NCBI RefSeq assembly: GCF_029960785.1
Contig: NZ_JASBQE010000013.1
Coordinates: forward strand, 1-64,000
Direction of reading: 5' to 3'
Length of the DNA: 64,000 nt
Origin: Polyangium sp. 15x6
GTDB taxonomy: Bacteria > Myxococcota_A > Polyangia > Polyangiales > Polyangiaceae
Shown: in pieces, positions 1 to 10,135 of the stretch
Layout: each line of letters opens with the position of its first letter
How positions within the stretch are numbered: the first letter of the stretch is position 1
The notes under the pieces: generated by a model
What the model saw: the letters and a program-made list of their open reading frames with translations, nothing else
Told to the model about the DNA's origin: nothing
Databases searched by the model: none
Position numbers and translations under genes: made by a program

Positions 1-2601
1 CAGGGCCCGGGCGGCGCGGGCGGCGTCGGCGGCATCGGCGGGCAAGGCGGCGCGGGCGGCCAGGGCGGCGCGGGCGGCGGCCTCGCGTGCATCGACGGCG
101 ACACCAAGCCCTGTTACTCCGGCGACCCCGCCACGCAGGGGCTCGGCGAATGCAAGGGCGGCACCGTCGCGTGCGTGAATGGCCAGTGGGACACGACGTG
201 CGCCGGCGAGGTCTTGCCGAGCGGCGCCCCCGAGGTCTGCGACGGCAAGGACGAGGATTGCAACGGCCAGGTCGACGACGGTATCCCCCAGATCACCTGC
301 GGAATGGGCGCGTGCTCCGTCACGGTCGCGGGCTGCGAGAATGGCCTCGTCCCCGAATGCACGCCGCTCCCGCCCGCGACGGGCGACGCCTGCGATGGCA
401 CCGACGACGATTGCGACGGCACCATCGACGAGGGATGCAGCTGCATCGACGGCGCCACCCAGGCTTGCTACTCGGGCGGCTCCGGGACGGCGGGCGTCGG
501 CGCGTGCAAAGAGGGCGCGCAGACCTGCGCGGACGGCAAGTGGAGCGCCTGCGAGGGCGAGGTCGTCCCCGTCGACGAGACCTGCGACGGCGCGGACAAC
601 GATTGCGACGGGCAAACCGACGAGAACCTCGGACAAACCACCTGCGGCGCCGGCGCGTGTGTCGTCACGGCCCAGAACTGCGTGAACGGCGTGCCCCAGC
701 AGTGCACCCCGCTCCCCGGCCAGCCCGAGCAGTGCAATGGCCTCGACGACGATTGCAACCTCCTCATCGACGATAACCTCGGCACCGTCACGTGTGGCCT
801 CGGCGCGTGTCAGGTCACGGTCGCCGCGTGCGTCGGCGGGCAGCCCAAGGCGTGTGTCCCCAAGCAGCCCCAGGCCGAGGCCTGCGACGGCATGGACAAC
901 GATTGCGACGGCACCATCGACGACGGCAACCCCGGCGGCGGCGTCGCCTGCACCACGCCCCTGCCGGGCGTCTGCGCCTCCGGCACGCTCACCTGCACCT
1001 CGGGCACGCTGCAATGCGCGCCGAACGTCCAGCCCTCGGCCGAGACCTGCAACGGCCTCGACGACAACTGCAACGGCCAGACGGACGAGGGCAACCCCGG
1101 CGGTGGTGCGTCATGCCAAACGGGCCAGCTCGGCATCTGCGCCACGGGCACCTCGGCCTGCCAGGACGGCCAGATCAAGTGCACCGCGATCGTCCAGCCC
1201 TCGGTCGAGATCTGCGACGGCCTCGACAACAACTGCAACGGCGCCACCGACGAATCGAACCCCGGCGGCGGCGGCGCGTGCGCCACGGGAGGGCAGGGCG
1301 TCTGCGCCACGGGCACGCTGCAATGCCAGAACGGCCAGCTCTCGTGCATGCAGACCACGCAGCCCACGGTCGAGCTCTGTGACAACAAGGACAACGACTG
1401 CGACGGCCAGATCGACGAGGGCAGCCCCGGCGGCGGCGGCGCCTGCAACGTGCCCGGCAAGCAAGGCATCTGCGTCGCCGGCACCTTCCAGTGCCAGAGC
1501 GGCGCGCTCACGTGCGTCCAGACGAACCAGCCCCAGGCCGAGACCTGCGACGGCCTCGACAACGATTGCGACGGCCAGACCGACGAGTCGAACCCCGGCG
1601 GCGGCGGCGCCTGCAGCGTACCCGGCAAGCAGGGCGTCTGCGTCGCCGGCACCCTCCAATGCCAGAACGGCGCGCTCGCGTGCGTCCAGACGAACCAGCC
1701 CTCGGCCGAGGTCTGCGACGGCAAGGACAACGATTGCGACGGCGCGACGGACGAGAACAACCCGGGCGGCGGCGGCGCTTGCGTCACGGGCCAGCCCGGC
1801 GTCTGCTCGGCCGGCATCACGCAATGCTCCGGGGGCGCGCTCGTCTGCACGGCGACGGTGACGCCCACGGCCGAGACCTGCGACAACAAGGACAACGATT
1901 GCGACGGCCTCACGGACGAGAACAACCCGGGCGGCGGTGCGGCCTGCAATACGGGCCAGCCCGGCGTCTGCTCGGCCGGCACCACGTTATGCGCCGGCGG
2001 CTCGCTGCTCTGCAGCCAGAACGTCTCTCCGACGGCCGAGATCTGCGACAACAAGGACAACGATTGCAACGGCCAGGTCGACAACGGCAACCCCGGCGGC
2101 GGCGCGGCCTGCACCGTCTCGGGCAAGCTCGGCGAATGCGCCAAGGGCGCGGCCGCCTGCACCGCGGGCACGATCGCCTGCGCGCAGACGATCTTCCCGA
2201 CGACCGAGGTCTGTGGCGACGCGAAGGACAACGATTGCAACGGGACGGTCGACAATGGCTGCGCCCCGCCGTGCGCGCACAGCAAGTGCCAGGCGGGCGG
2301 CCCGCTCACGAGCGGCTGCAGCAACGACCCCTGCATCGCGCAGGTCTGCGTGGTCGACTCGTACTGCTGCACCAACGATTGGGATGCCCAGTGCACCGCC
2401 GAGGTCGACTTGTACTGCGGCGGTGGGACCACGGCCATGTGCTGCGCGCACAACGTCTGCCAGGTCGGCGTCCCGCTGACCACGAGTTGCAGCGCGTGCG
2501 CCGCGGCGGTCTGCGCCGCCGACTCGTGGTGCTGCAACAACGAGTGGGACGACATCTGCGTGGACAAGGTCTACACCTACTGCGGCGTGGCCTGCCCGTG
2601 A
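1..2601 (+). CDS. MopE-like Asp/Cys repeat protein, 5' end outside window
   Basis: The frame is open from base 1, so the N-terminus is missing. The visible part begins with a Gly-rich stretch and then carries about 13 repeats of the form CDGxDNDCDGxxDE (for example CDGMDNDCDG and CNGLDDNCNG), the putative metal-binding motif known from MopE of Methylococcus and common in myxobacterial secreted proteins. Between repeats lie short Cys-pair segments. The last ~110 residues hold two copies of a Cys-rich module with a DSxCCxNxWDxxC core. It is probably secreted or surface-attached and may bind calcium or copper; the ligand is not known from sequence. A strong terminator follows directly after the stop. 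The family call is firm, the function open. Confidence 0.85.
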   Translation, partial: QGPGGAGGVGGIGGQGGAGGQGGAGGGLACIDGDTKPCYSGDPATQGLGECKGGTVACVNGQWDTTCAGEVLPSGAPEVCDGKDEDCNGQVDDGIPQITCGMGACSVTVAGCENGLVPECTPLPPATGDACDGTDDDCDGTIDEGCSCIDGATQACYSGGSGTAGVGACKEGAQTCADGKWSACEGEVVPVDETCDGADNDCDGQTDENLGQTTCGAGACVVTAQNCVNGVPQQCTPLPGQPEQCNGLDDDCNLLIDDNLGTVTCGLGACQVTVAACVGGQPKACVPKQPQAEACDGMDNDCDGTIDDGNPGGGVACTTPLPGVCASGTLTCTSGTLQCAPNVQPSAETCNGLDDNCNGQTDEGNPGGGASCQTGQLGICATGTSACQDGQIKCTAIVQPSVEICDGLDNNCNGATDESNPGGGGACATGGQGVCATGTLQCQNGQLSCMQTTQPTVELCDNKDNDCDGQIDEGSPGGGGACNVPGKQGICVAGTFQCQSGALTCVQTNQPQAETCDGLDNDCDGQTDESNPGGGGACSVPGKQGVCVAGTLQCQNGALACVQTNQPSAEVCDGKDNDCDGATDENNPGGGGACVTGQPGVCSAGITQCSGGALVCTATVTPTAETCDNKDNDCDGLTDENNPGGGAACNTGQPGVCSAGTTLCAGGSLLCSQNVSPTAEICDNKDNDCNGQVDNGNPGGGAACTVSGKLGECAKGAAACTAGTIACAQTIFPTTEVCGDAKDNDCNGTVDNGCAPPCAHSKCQAGGPLTSGCSNDPCIAQVCVVDSYCCTNDWDAQCTAEVDLYCGGGTTAMCCAHNVCQVGVPLTTSCSACAAAVCAADSWCCNNEWDDICVDKVYTYCGVACP

Positions 2602-2628
2602 CCTGACGCTGGGCCCTCGGCCCAAAGG

Positions 2629-2668
2629 AAAAACCCCCGCGGATCGTGCAGATCCCGCGGGGGTTTTT
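2629..2668. terminator. Bidirectional intrinsic terminator
   Basis: A long GC-rich stem (ACCCCCGCGG on one arm, CCGCGGGGGT on the other) is flanked by five A on the left and five T on the right, so it can end transcription from both sides. It lies between the convergent MopE-like gene and ettA. One unpaired G is the only flaw in the stem. Confidence 0.9.
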
Positions 2669-2689
2669 CTTTGGCGTTCGAACGAAACG

Positions 2690-4369
<1,680 letters not shown>

Positions 4370-4479
4370 GTTTCTCTTACCGCTCTAGCGAGTTGATGAA
4401 TGGTGAAGTGAGGAGGGGCGGCGAAGGATACTGAAAGCCGACGATTCGTCACGCCCGACGTGCGGGTTCTCCCGAACGT

Positions 4480-6087
4480 TCAGGCCTTTCCGAGGACCTT
4501 CCGGACGAGCGAAAGGTCCTTCTTGCCAAGCTCGCCCGTCACGACGAGCACGGAGAGATACAGCGCGCCGGTCACGAGGCCCTCGATGAGCACGGCCGGT
4601 TTGCCGAGCCAAGGCAGCCGCATCCCCACGGCCACCGTCACGGCCGCGGCCACGACGACCCGCACGAGCGAGAGCGGCGCGACGAACGCACCCGCCTCGC
4701 GACGCAGCGCGATCGCCGCGATCACGGCCACGAGGCCGAGCGCGATCGACGTCGAGATCGCCGTCCCGAAGAGCATCGGCGGGCCGAACGGGAGGCGCGG
4801 CGTCACCACCATGCACCCGAGCGCCACGAGGCAAACCGCGAGCGCGTTGAAGGTCGCGCTCATCCGCTCGCGCCCGAGCCCCGTCAGCGCTGCCGAGCTG
4901 ATCCCGAGGATCGCGAACGACCCCATCCCGAGCGCGAGCACCCGCAGCACCGGCCCGCCGTGCTCCCAGATCGCGCTCGATTTGTAGGCGAAACGCAGCA
5001 CGTGCGGGGCGAGCGCCGCGATCGTCCCCGAGACCGCGCCCGTCACCACGAGCGCGATGCGCACGCCGGCCCGCGTGTATTCGGCGACGAGCGGCTCGCT
5101 CTTCTCGGCGCGGGCCTTCGCGAGCATCGGGAAGAGCACGAAGCTCACGGACATGAGGAGCTGGTAGGGCAAAAACGAGAAGAGCTGCACGCCGCGGTAG
5201 ATCCCGATGAGATCGTCGGACGCGGTCGCGGCGAGCCCGAGCCGGCCAGCTTCACGCCCGACGAAGCGGCTGAGCAGAAGGAGGTCGGTCTGGAGCAAGA
5301 GGTTCAGCGCGAGCTGGCCGAGCGCGAGCGGGCCGAGAAAGCCGAGGTACTCGCGCGCGCTCGGCCCCGCCGCGCCGCTCTTGCCCACGCCCGAACGTGT
5401 GATCGCGATCGGCACGATGAGCGCGGCCGCGGAGACGAACCCCAGCGTCGCGCCGAGCGTCCCGCTCCCGCCGAGTCGCAAGAGCACGAAGGCCCCGGCG
5501 CCCATCCCGAGCGTGCGGACGAGCCCGTAGCCCACGTCGAGCCCGGCCTGATCGAGGAAACGCCTGCGCCCGTTCAGCGATCCGACGAGCGGCGCGTAGA
5601 TGCCGTAGAGCAGCACCACGGCGGCGACGATGCGCAGCGGCGTCGCCACGTGGGGCGCGCCGACCTCGGCCGCGATCGTCCCCGCGGCGAGCGCGAAGCC
5701 GAGCGAGAGCACGACCGCGAGCACCACGTGAACACGGAGCGTGCGCGCGAAGGCCGCGTCCACGTTCTCCTCCGCGGCTGTCGAGACCACGCGGGACACG
5801 CCCTGGATCGCGGTCGCGACGACGACGTTGTTCAGCACGCCGACGATCGCGAGCACGCGGGAGATCTGCCCGTAGCCGGCCTGCCCGAGCAGCCGTTCGA
5901 GGAGGAGCTGCTGGGCGAAGCCGAAGATGATGAACGAGACCTTCGCGAAGGCGATGGCGAGCCCGCCGCGGCCGGCCGTGCGTGCGGCGCTCGGCGCGGC
6001 GGGCGCGGCACCGCTTCCGGCAGGCGCGGGGGCGTTCGTCGCGGGGGCGGGCGCGGCGTCTTGCACGGCGGCTTCTTCGCAGAACAC
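4480..6087 (-). CDS. Polysaccharide/lipid-linked oligosaccharide flippase (MOP superfamily)
   Basis: 535 aa with about 12-14 hydrophobic segments after an Ala/Pro-rich N-terminus of ~40 residues. The start of the membrane part (FAKVSFIIFGFAQQ, then GQAGYGQISRVLAIVG) is the pattern of Wzx/RfbX-like members of the MOP exporter superfamily, which move lipid-linked sugars across the inner membrane. No glycosyltransferases sit next to it, so the substrate cannot be guessed. The start is GTG at 6087 without a clear Shine-Dalgarno; an internal GTG about eight codons later is possible. MurJ is a less likely alternative. Confidence 0.8.
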   Translation of the reverse strand: MFCEEAAVQDAAPAPATNAPAPAGSGAAPAAPSAARTAGRGGLAIAFAKVSFIIFGFAQQLLLERLLGQAGYGQISRVLAIVGVLNNVVVATAIQGVSRVVSTAAEENVDAAFARTLRVHVVLAVVLSLGFALAAGTIAAEVGAPHVATPLRIVAAVVLLYGIYAPLVGSLNGRRRFLDQAGLDVGYGLVRTLGMGAGAFVLLRLGGSGTLGATLGFVSAAALIVPIAITRSGVGKSGAAGPSAREYLGFLGPLALGQLALNLLLQTDLLLLSRFVGREAGRLGLAATASDDLIGIYRGVQLFSFLPYQLLMSVSFVLFPMLAKARAEKSEPLVAEYTRAGVRIALVVTGAVSGTIAALAPHVLRFAYKSSAIWEHGGPVLRVLALGMGSFAILGISSAALTGLGRERMSATFNALAVCLVALGCMVVTPRLPFGPPMLFGTAISTSIALGLVAVIAAIALRREAGAFVAPLSLVRVVVAAAVTVAVGMRLPWLGKPAVLIEGLVTGALYLSVLVVTGELGKKDLSLVRKVLGKA

Positions 6088-6153
6088 GCGGGGGAGAGCA
6101 ACCGCTCGTTACCGGGCCGGGAGGCGTTCTTCGCGTGGGCTCGAAAAAAGTTC

Positions 6154-6181
6154 TTGACGGACGAAGCTCCGCGGGTATCCT
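6154..6181 (+). promoter_or_regulatory. Likely sigma-70 promoter of tRNA-Asn
   Basis: TTGACG (6154-6159), a 16-base spacer and TATCCT (6176-6181), ending 24 bases before the tRNA 5' end. The spacing and position fit a housekeeping promoter. Confidence 0.6.
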
Positions 6182-6205
6182 CGCGGTCCGTTTCGACGAC
6201 GCCAT

Positions 6206-6281
6206 TCCAGCTTAGCTCAGTCGGTAGAGCAGGCGGCTGTTAACCGCCGGGTCGCTGGTTCGAGTCCAGCAGCTGGAGCCA
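6206..6281 (+). tRNA. tRNA-Asn (GTT)
   Basis: A 76-base cloverleaf can be folded by hand: acceptor TCCAGCT/AGCTGGA, D arm GCTC/GAGC, anticodon stem GGCGG/CCGCC with loop CTGTTAA (anticodon GTT at 6239-6241), T arm GCTGG-TTCGAGT-CCAGC, discriminator G and an encoded CCA end at 6279-6281. Confidence 0.97.
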
Positions 6282-6302
6282 ATCTCCTTCGAACGAAACT
6301 GA

Positions 6303-6328
6303 GGCCTCGGAGAGCAATCTCCGGGGCC
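6303..6328 (+). terminator. Terminator-like hairpin after tRNA-Asn
   Basis: GGCCTCGGAGA and TCTCCGGGGCC form an 11-bp stem (one G-T pair) around a GCAA loop, 21 bases after the tRNA. The T tract behind it is weak and interrupted. Confidence 0.6.
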
Positions 6329-6401
6329 TTCGTCATTTTGTCCCACGTTCCCGCGACCTTCGAGGGAGCCGAGAACAAGGAACAGCTCGAGAGACACCAT
6401 C

Positions 6402-7118
6402 TCACATCGCCTTCGCCTCGGCCGTCCGGACGGAGTATTCGGTGCCGGACTTGAACGGGATCAGCATCGACGTGAAGCCGTTGCGTGGGTCGCGCATGAA
6501 ATCCACGTAGGGACGGTAGTCACCTTTCATGACACCGACGTTGTCGGCGACGACCACGGCGCCGGTACGTAGCCGTGGCCGGAGGAGCTTCACCACGTCG
6601 ACCGACTTCTGCGGGAAGCCATCGATGAGCGCCATGTCGACTTCTCCAGGCAACACGCGGAGTGTTTCGAGCGCATCGCCGACGCGGATCTCGACGATGT
6701 CGGCGAGACCGGCCTCCTCGATGTGCATCTGCGCGCGCGCGGCCTTCTCTGGGACGAACTCGGTACCGATGACCTTGCCACCACCGTTCGCACGTACGGC
6801 AGCGGCAAGCCAGATCGTCGAGATGCCGAATGACGTGCCGAACTCGACGACGAGCTTCGCCTGAAGCGCGCGCACGGTCTGATGACAGAACGCACCTTGA
6901 GGACGCTCGAGCGCGATGAACTTGTCCGCGAAATAGCGCGAGCGGAGAGCCGAGGCGTCATCGAGGGCGACCTTACGCCCCAGAAGGAGGGCGGGCAGCT
7001 TCGGGAGATAGTGGAGTGCCAGACCGAAGGATTGCTTATCCGCTTCTTCATGAAGGCGGCGCAACACGCGCGCTACGCGTGAATCGGTGAGCACAGAAAA
7101 GGGATCAGGCTTCGTCAT
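6402..7118 (-). CDS. Class I SAM-dependent methyltransferase (O-methyltransferase-like)
   Basis: 238 aa. The start at 7118 (MTKPDP) is chosen because AGGAGGAA lies five bases upstream. The protein has a Rossmann methyltransferase core: VVEFGTSFGISTIW (SAM-binding glycine loop, ~93-106), an acidic residue after strand 2 (VIGTEFVPEKA), and VDMALIDGFPQ and GAVVVADNVG for the later strands. This pattern is seen in predicted O-methyltransferases of the caffeoyl-CoA-OMT/class I type. The substrate is unknown. It ends ~120 bases from tRNA-Asn and faces it. Confidence 0.8.
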   Translation of the reverse strand: MTKPDPFSVLTDSRVARVLRRLHEEADKQSFGLALHYLPKLPALLLGRKVALDDASALRSRYFADKFIALERPQGAFCHQTVRALQAKLVVEFGTSFGISTIWLAAAVRANGGGKVIGTEFVPEKAARAQMHIEEAGLADIVEIRVGDALETLRVLPGEVDMALIDGFPQKSVDVVKLLRPRLRTGAVVVADNVGVMKGDYRPYVDFMRDPRNGFTSMLIPFKSGTEYSVRTAEAKAM

Positions 7119-7289
7119 CGTTCCTCCTGCTGTCGAATGACAGCGCTCGTGGCTTACCATCGGGCAAAAGAGAGCCCCGTATCGCCCACGGGCTCGACTT
7201 CGCGAACGCGTTGGCATGGCAGAGAAGGCAGATCCCGTCGTTGTTGACTGCATTGCGCAATCAAGACAAATTGTTTTTCAGAACGGCCA

Positions 7290-7617
7290 TGGCAGCGAAG
7301 CGGCAGAATTCGGGGGCGACACGGATTGCGCATCCGACGGGCTGGACGTTTCGCGGACGTGGGCGAAGCGAATCGGCGTCGGCGAGCGTCTTCGTCGTCG
7401 CGCCGTTCGCCGGATCGGCGGTCATCGCATCCACCAAACGACGGAGCCGCGGATCGATCGGCATCGGCAGGCGATGCTTCTCGATCGAGACCGTCGCGAG
7501 CTCGTCGAGGAGCACGCTCATCAGGCGCGCGTCCTGTCCTTCGAGGTCGTAGAGCGCGGGACGCGTCGCCAGGCGAAGCAAGAGCTCGCGGAAGAGCGGC
7601 GTCACCGACTGCGGCAT
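7290..7617 (-). pseudogene. Fragment of an AraC-family regulator
   Basis: The reading frame from 7617 downward shows the region just before the HTH of AraC regulators: FRELLLRLATRPALYD, LLDELATVSIEKHRLPMP and DPRLRRLVDAMTADPA. The expected double HTH is missing; the frame runs into unrelated sequence and stops. The 5' side is cut at the point where an IS91-like transposase fragment begins on the other strand (7618). It is judged a remnant, not a working regulator. Confidence 0.5.
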
Positions 7618-7829
7618 GTGTTTGCGATTGACGTGATGGTGTGTCCCGAATGCTCGGGCAACATGCGCTGGCGGGCGGTGGCGCTCACGCGCGTTCAACG
7701 ATGGGGGCTACGCCCGGTAAAACCGGGCTCCGCCCCCAAACTCCCGAAGCGATCGCGGCGGGATTGGCTCGAGTCGGGCTCTCCCCACACGGGCCGCCGA
7801 GGAGGCCGAGAGCGCCGAGGGGCCAGTCC
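7618..7829 (+). mobile_element. IS91-family transposase C-terminal remnant
   Basis: Frame 1 from 7618 reads VFAIDVMVCPECSGNMRW, matching the zinc-ribbon-like VDVxxCPxCGGRMR stretch near the end of IS91/IS801-type transposases. The sequence then shifts frame and continues from ~7741 as PEAIAAGLARVGLSPHGPP and an Arg/Pro tail ending RGQS, which resembles the end of the same proteins. A palindrome at 7703-7737 separates the two parts. There is no intact transposase. Confidence 0.55.
7703..7737. repeat. GC-rich hairpin inside the IS91 remnant
   Basis: The outer arms GGGGGC/GCCCCC enclose an inner stem GCCCGGT/ACCGGGC with a short A-rich loop. It sits exactly where the transposase remnant changes frame, which suggests that it was inserted there. 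Confidence 0.6.
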
Positions 7830-7864
7830 TAAGCGCCGACGCCAAAGGTGGAGGCCCGACCGCG

Positions 7865-8123
7865 GTGCAGGAGGGCGTCGAGCTCGGCGGGTACTACGTG
7901 CCCGGCCCCCCGAAAGCGCCGGGAGCGGCTTACGAGCTCGCCCTGGTCACCGTATACTTGGAAACGGTATGGGTCCTCGCGTGGGTGTCGATCGATTGGT
8001 TTCGCCTGGGCATACCGACGCCGCCCTCGATGAAATCCGTGAATTGGCTCGGCTTCTGCGAGCGTACGCTGCGGGAGGCCGAACCCGATCCGAGCGAGGA
8101 CGAGGGGGAGGTCTACACGACGA
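7865..8123 (+). pseudogene. Degenerate copy of the 3' part of the unknown gene at 13235-14251
   Basis: Bases 7979-8119 closely match 14021-14161 at both DNA and protein level: the shared protein stretch includes WVSIDWFRLG, PTPPSMK, VNWLGFCERTLREAEP and GEV(Y/F)T. The sequence upstream (7865-7978) and downstream does not match the longer gene, so only one internal piece is retained. The frame stays open to ~8260 but no longer resembles the parent's C-terminus. It is probably a duplication scar with no function of its own. Confidence 0.6.
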
Positions 8124-8403
8124 ATGGGCCTCGGAGATCTCCACATGTCCCCGTCGAACGTGACCTCCGTCGAGCGAACCGGCGATCCCGCGGACGGGAG
8201 CGGGAGCGGGCTCGGCGAGCGGCTCGGCGATCTCTTCGCGGCGCTCGGGGCCGGCGGTGATGTTTTGCCGCCCGCGACGAGCGGGCTCGAAGAGCACGGC
8301 GGATCCGTCGCGATCACGATCGGGCTCGACGACGAGGGGTTTCGCTCGCGATCGAAAGAAGGAGCGCGCCGGGGGGATTCAGCCTCACGACCGCGCTCGG
8401 CAA

Positions 8404-8739
8404 TCACTCATCCGTGTAGACCGCTACAACGATGATGTCGAACGAGCTGTTTCCGGCATTGCGCGGGTTGCCGATGTAGAGCTTGTCGTACTTATCGACA
8501 GGTGTCTGCGTTCCGGTATGGATGTTCGTGAACGCGGTCTTATCGCTCCCCTTGTGGTCTTCCGCGACGTCGAAGTAGATTTCGTTGTAGTAGCTATTGC
8601 TGTTGGGGGCGATGTCCCACCGCAGATGGATCGTCGACTCGGGAACGCTGGTCGTCCCAAAGTCATCGCTGGAACGCCACTTCTGGCCTTTCATGGGCGT
8701 GGACAATGAGGTGACCCGTGCAATCACTTTCTCAGGCAT
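8404..8739 (-). CDS. Small hypothetical protein
   Basis: 111 aa from ATG at 8739 (MPEKVIARV). Codon choice is less GC-biased than in neighbouring genes and the composition is polar, rich in Asn, Ser, Thr and Asp, with a C-terminal strand-like stretch FDIIVVAVYTDE. No family is recognised. A longer frame reaches 8826, so the start is uncertain. The alternating hydrophobic pattern suggests a small beta-rich protein. It lies in the accessory region between two broken genes and may have arrived by transfer. Confidence 0.5.
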   Translation of the reverse strand: MPEKVIARVTSLSTPMKGQKWRSSDDFGTTSVPESTIHLRWDIAPNSNSYYNEIYFDVAEDHKGSDKTAFTNIHTGTQTPVDKYDKLYIGNPRNAGNSSFDIIVVAVYTDE

Positions 8740-8984
8740 GGACGCTTCTACTTCCGTTGAGGTGGAGGGTTCGACGCCATGAGCAACAACCGCGCCCAAT
8801 GCCAGCCTCCGCTCGGGTCCAACCAATCTGTGCTTTACCTCGCGTACGCTGGCGGGAAAGAAGGTGGATCATCGTCAGGATCGATGCCGAACTTCGACAT
8901 CTCCCCCTCCCTACGTAGACATGCCATGCTCCTCGCGGGCGGGTATCACATGTCCGTAGAGGTCCAGCATCCCGTCTTCGCACC

Positions 8985-9411
8985 CCGCTCTTGCATCAGG
9001 AAAACTCCATGGCCGGCTTTCGCCGGGCCGCCGCGATGGGCATCGCCGGCGTCGTGTTCGACGTCTTCCTCACCCGGGACCAGCGCGTCGTCGTCAAGGT
9101 CGTCCGGCGCGCCGGCGCCGAGGCGCGAGCTCCACGCCGAGATCGGGCGCGCTCCGGGCAACCAGAACCCCGAGATGCTCATCCTTGCCCTGATGGAAGC
9201 GAATCCCGTCGGTTGGGCCTTCGGCTCGACCGTGGTGAACGTCGAGCACACGCTCATCGATTCGGATACGGTAAAGCGGTTCCACGACCGCACCATGGCC
9301 ATCGGCGCTGATACGATGTTCCCGCGCGACGGTGAGCGTGCTTCCGTGGTGATGGGCTTCGACATTCACGCGGGCGCGTGCGCGAGTACGCGGAAGCGTA
9401 TCTCGAGATGA
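8985..9411 (+). pseudogene. Broken glycerophosphodiester phosphodiesterase (GDPD)
   Basis: One frame (from ~8985) reads ENSMAGFRRAAAMG and GVVFDVFLTRDQRVVV, the N-terminal GDPD pattern (ENSxxAFRxAxxxGxxxxExDVxxTxDxxxV). A second frame (to 9411) reads VNVEHTLIDSDTVKRFHDR, like the late TIM-barrel part of the same family. The middle of the barrel is missing and the His-Asp metal-binding motif after strand 2 is absent. This is a deleted and frameshifted gene. Confidence 0.5.
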
Positions 9412-9445
9412 TCGGACAACCGACGCGACCGCCGGAGAACGGATC

Positions 9446-10135
9446 ATGAACTGGGAAGACGTCATCACACACGACCGGCTCCTCGAGCATCGACGATGGG
9501 CCATCGCGCGCGACCGGCGCAACCCGGACGACGTGGGTTTGACGATCGATCCCGCGCGTATCGACGATTCTCCGGGCCGCATTCAAGTGAAAGGAATGCG
9601 CTTCAGTCATTTCCCGGTGAGGAACGAGACGCTCACCGGGGCGCGCTTCGAGGACTGCCATTTCCTGAAAATGAGGTTCGGCGCCGCGAACATGAACAAC
9701 ATCGAGCTCCTCGGCTGCACCTTCGTCGAGACCGTGATGAATTTCGTACCGTTCGGGTACGCGACGATCCGCCGCTCGACGTTCACGCGGTGTAACCTCG
9801 TGAAGGCGGGCTTTCGCGACGCGACGGTGGAAGACACGCGCTTCGAGGCCACGCAGCTCACAGCGGCGAAGTTCGTGCAGTCGACGTTCCGCAACGTGCA
9901 CCTGCGCGGGTGCCGGATGAACGAGGCTCTGTTCCGGGAGACGACGTTCGAGGATTGCGATCTCCGCGACGTGGATATGTCCGATGGCTGGTTCCAGGGA
10001 GCGAATTTCGTGCGCTGCGACCTCCGCGGCGTGACCCTCTGGTCGATGGCGGGGGCCGAGCCTCGATGGCATTTCGAGCAATGCCAGTCCGACGGCCCGC
10101 TGCCGCCGCCCGCCGGCGCGCCTAGGGCCCCGTGA
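9446..10135 (+). CDS. Pentapeptide-repeat protein
   Basis: 229 aa, with GGAG eight bases before the ATG. From ~residue 50 to 205 it is built of five-residue repeats of the A(D/N)LxX type in a loose form (ARFEDCHFLKMRFG, CTFVETVMNF, CNLVKAGFRD, ARFVRCDLRG-like steps), predicted to form a right-handed quadrilateral beta-helix. There is no signal peptide. Its repeats are less regular than in the two following homologues and it lacks their MLSP N-terminal module. Its 3' end overlaps that of the convergent pentapeptide gene by 14 bases. The target is unknown. Confidence 0.8.
   Translation: MNWEDVITHDRLLEHRRWAIARDRRNPDDVGLTIDPARIDDSPGRIQVKGMRFSHFPVRNETLTGARFEDCHFLKMRFGAANMNNIELLGCTFVETVMNFVPFGYATIRRSTFTRCNLVKAGFRDATVEDTRFEATQLTAAKFVQSTFRNVHLRGCRMNEALFRETTFEDCDLRDVDMSDGWFQGANFVRCDLRGVTLWSMAGAEPRWHFEQCQSDGPLPPPAGAPRAP

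Noticed and set aside
8124-8435. 103-codon plus-strand frame with an acidic, Gly-rich sequence
   Set aside because: No family, no ribosome site, and it ends within the better-supported minus-strand gene at 8404-8739. It may be a gene remnant but cannot be supported.
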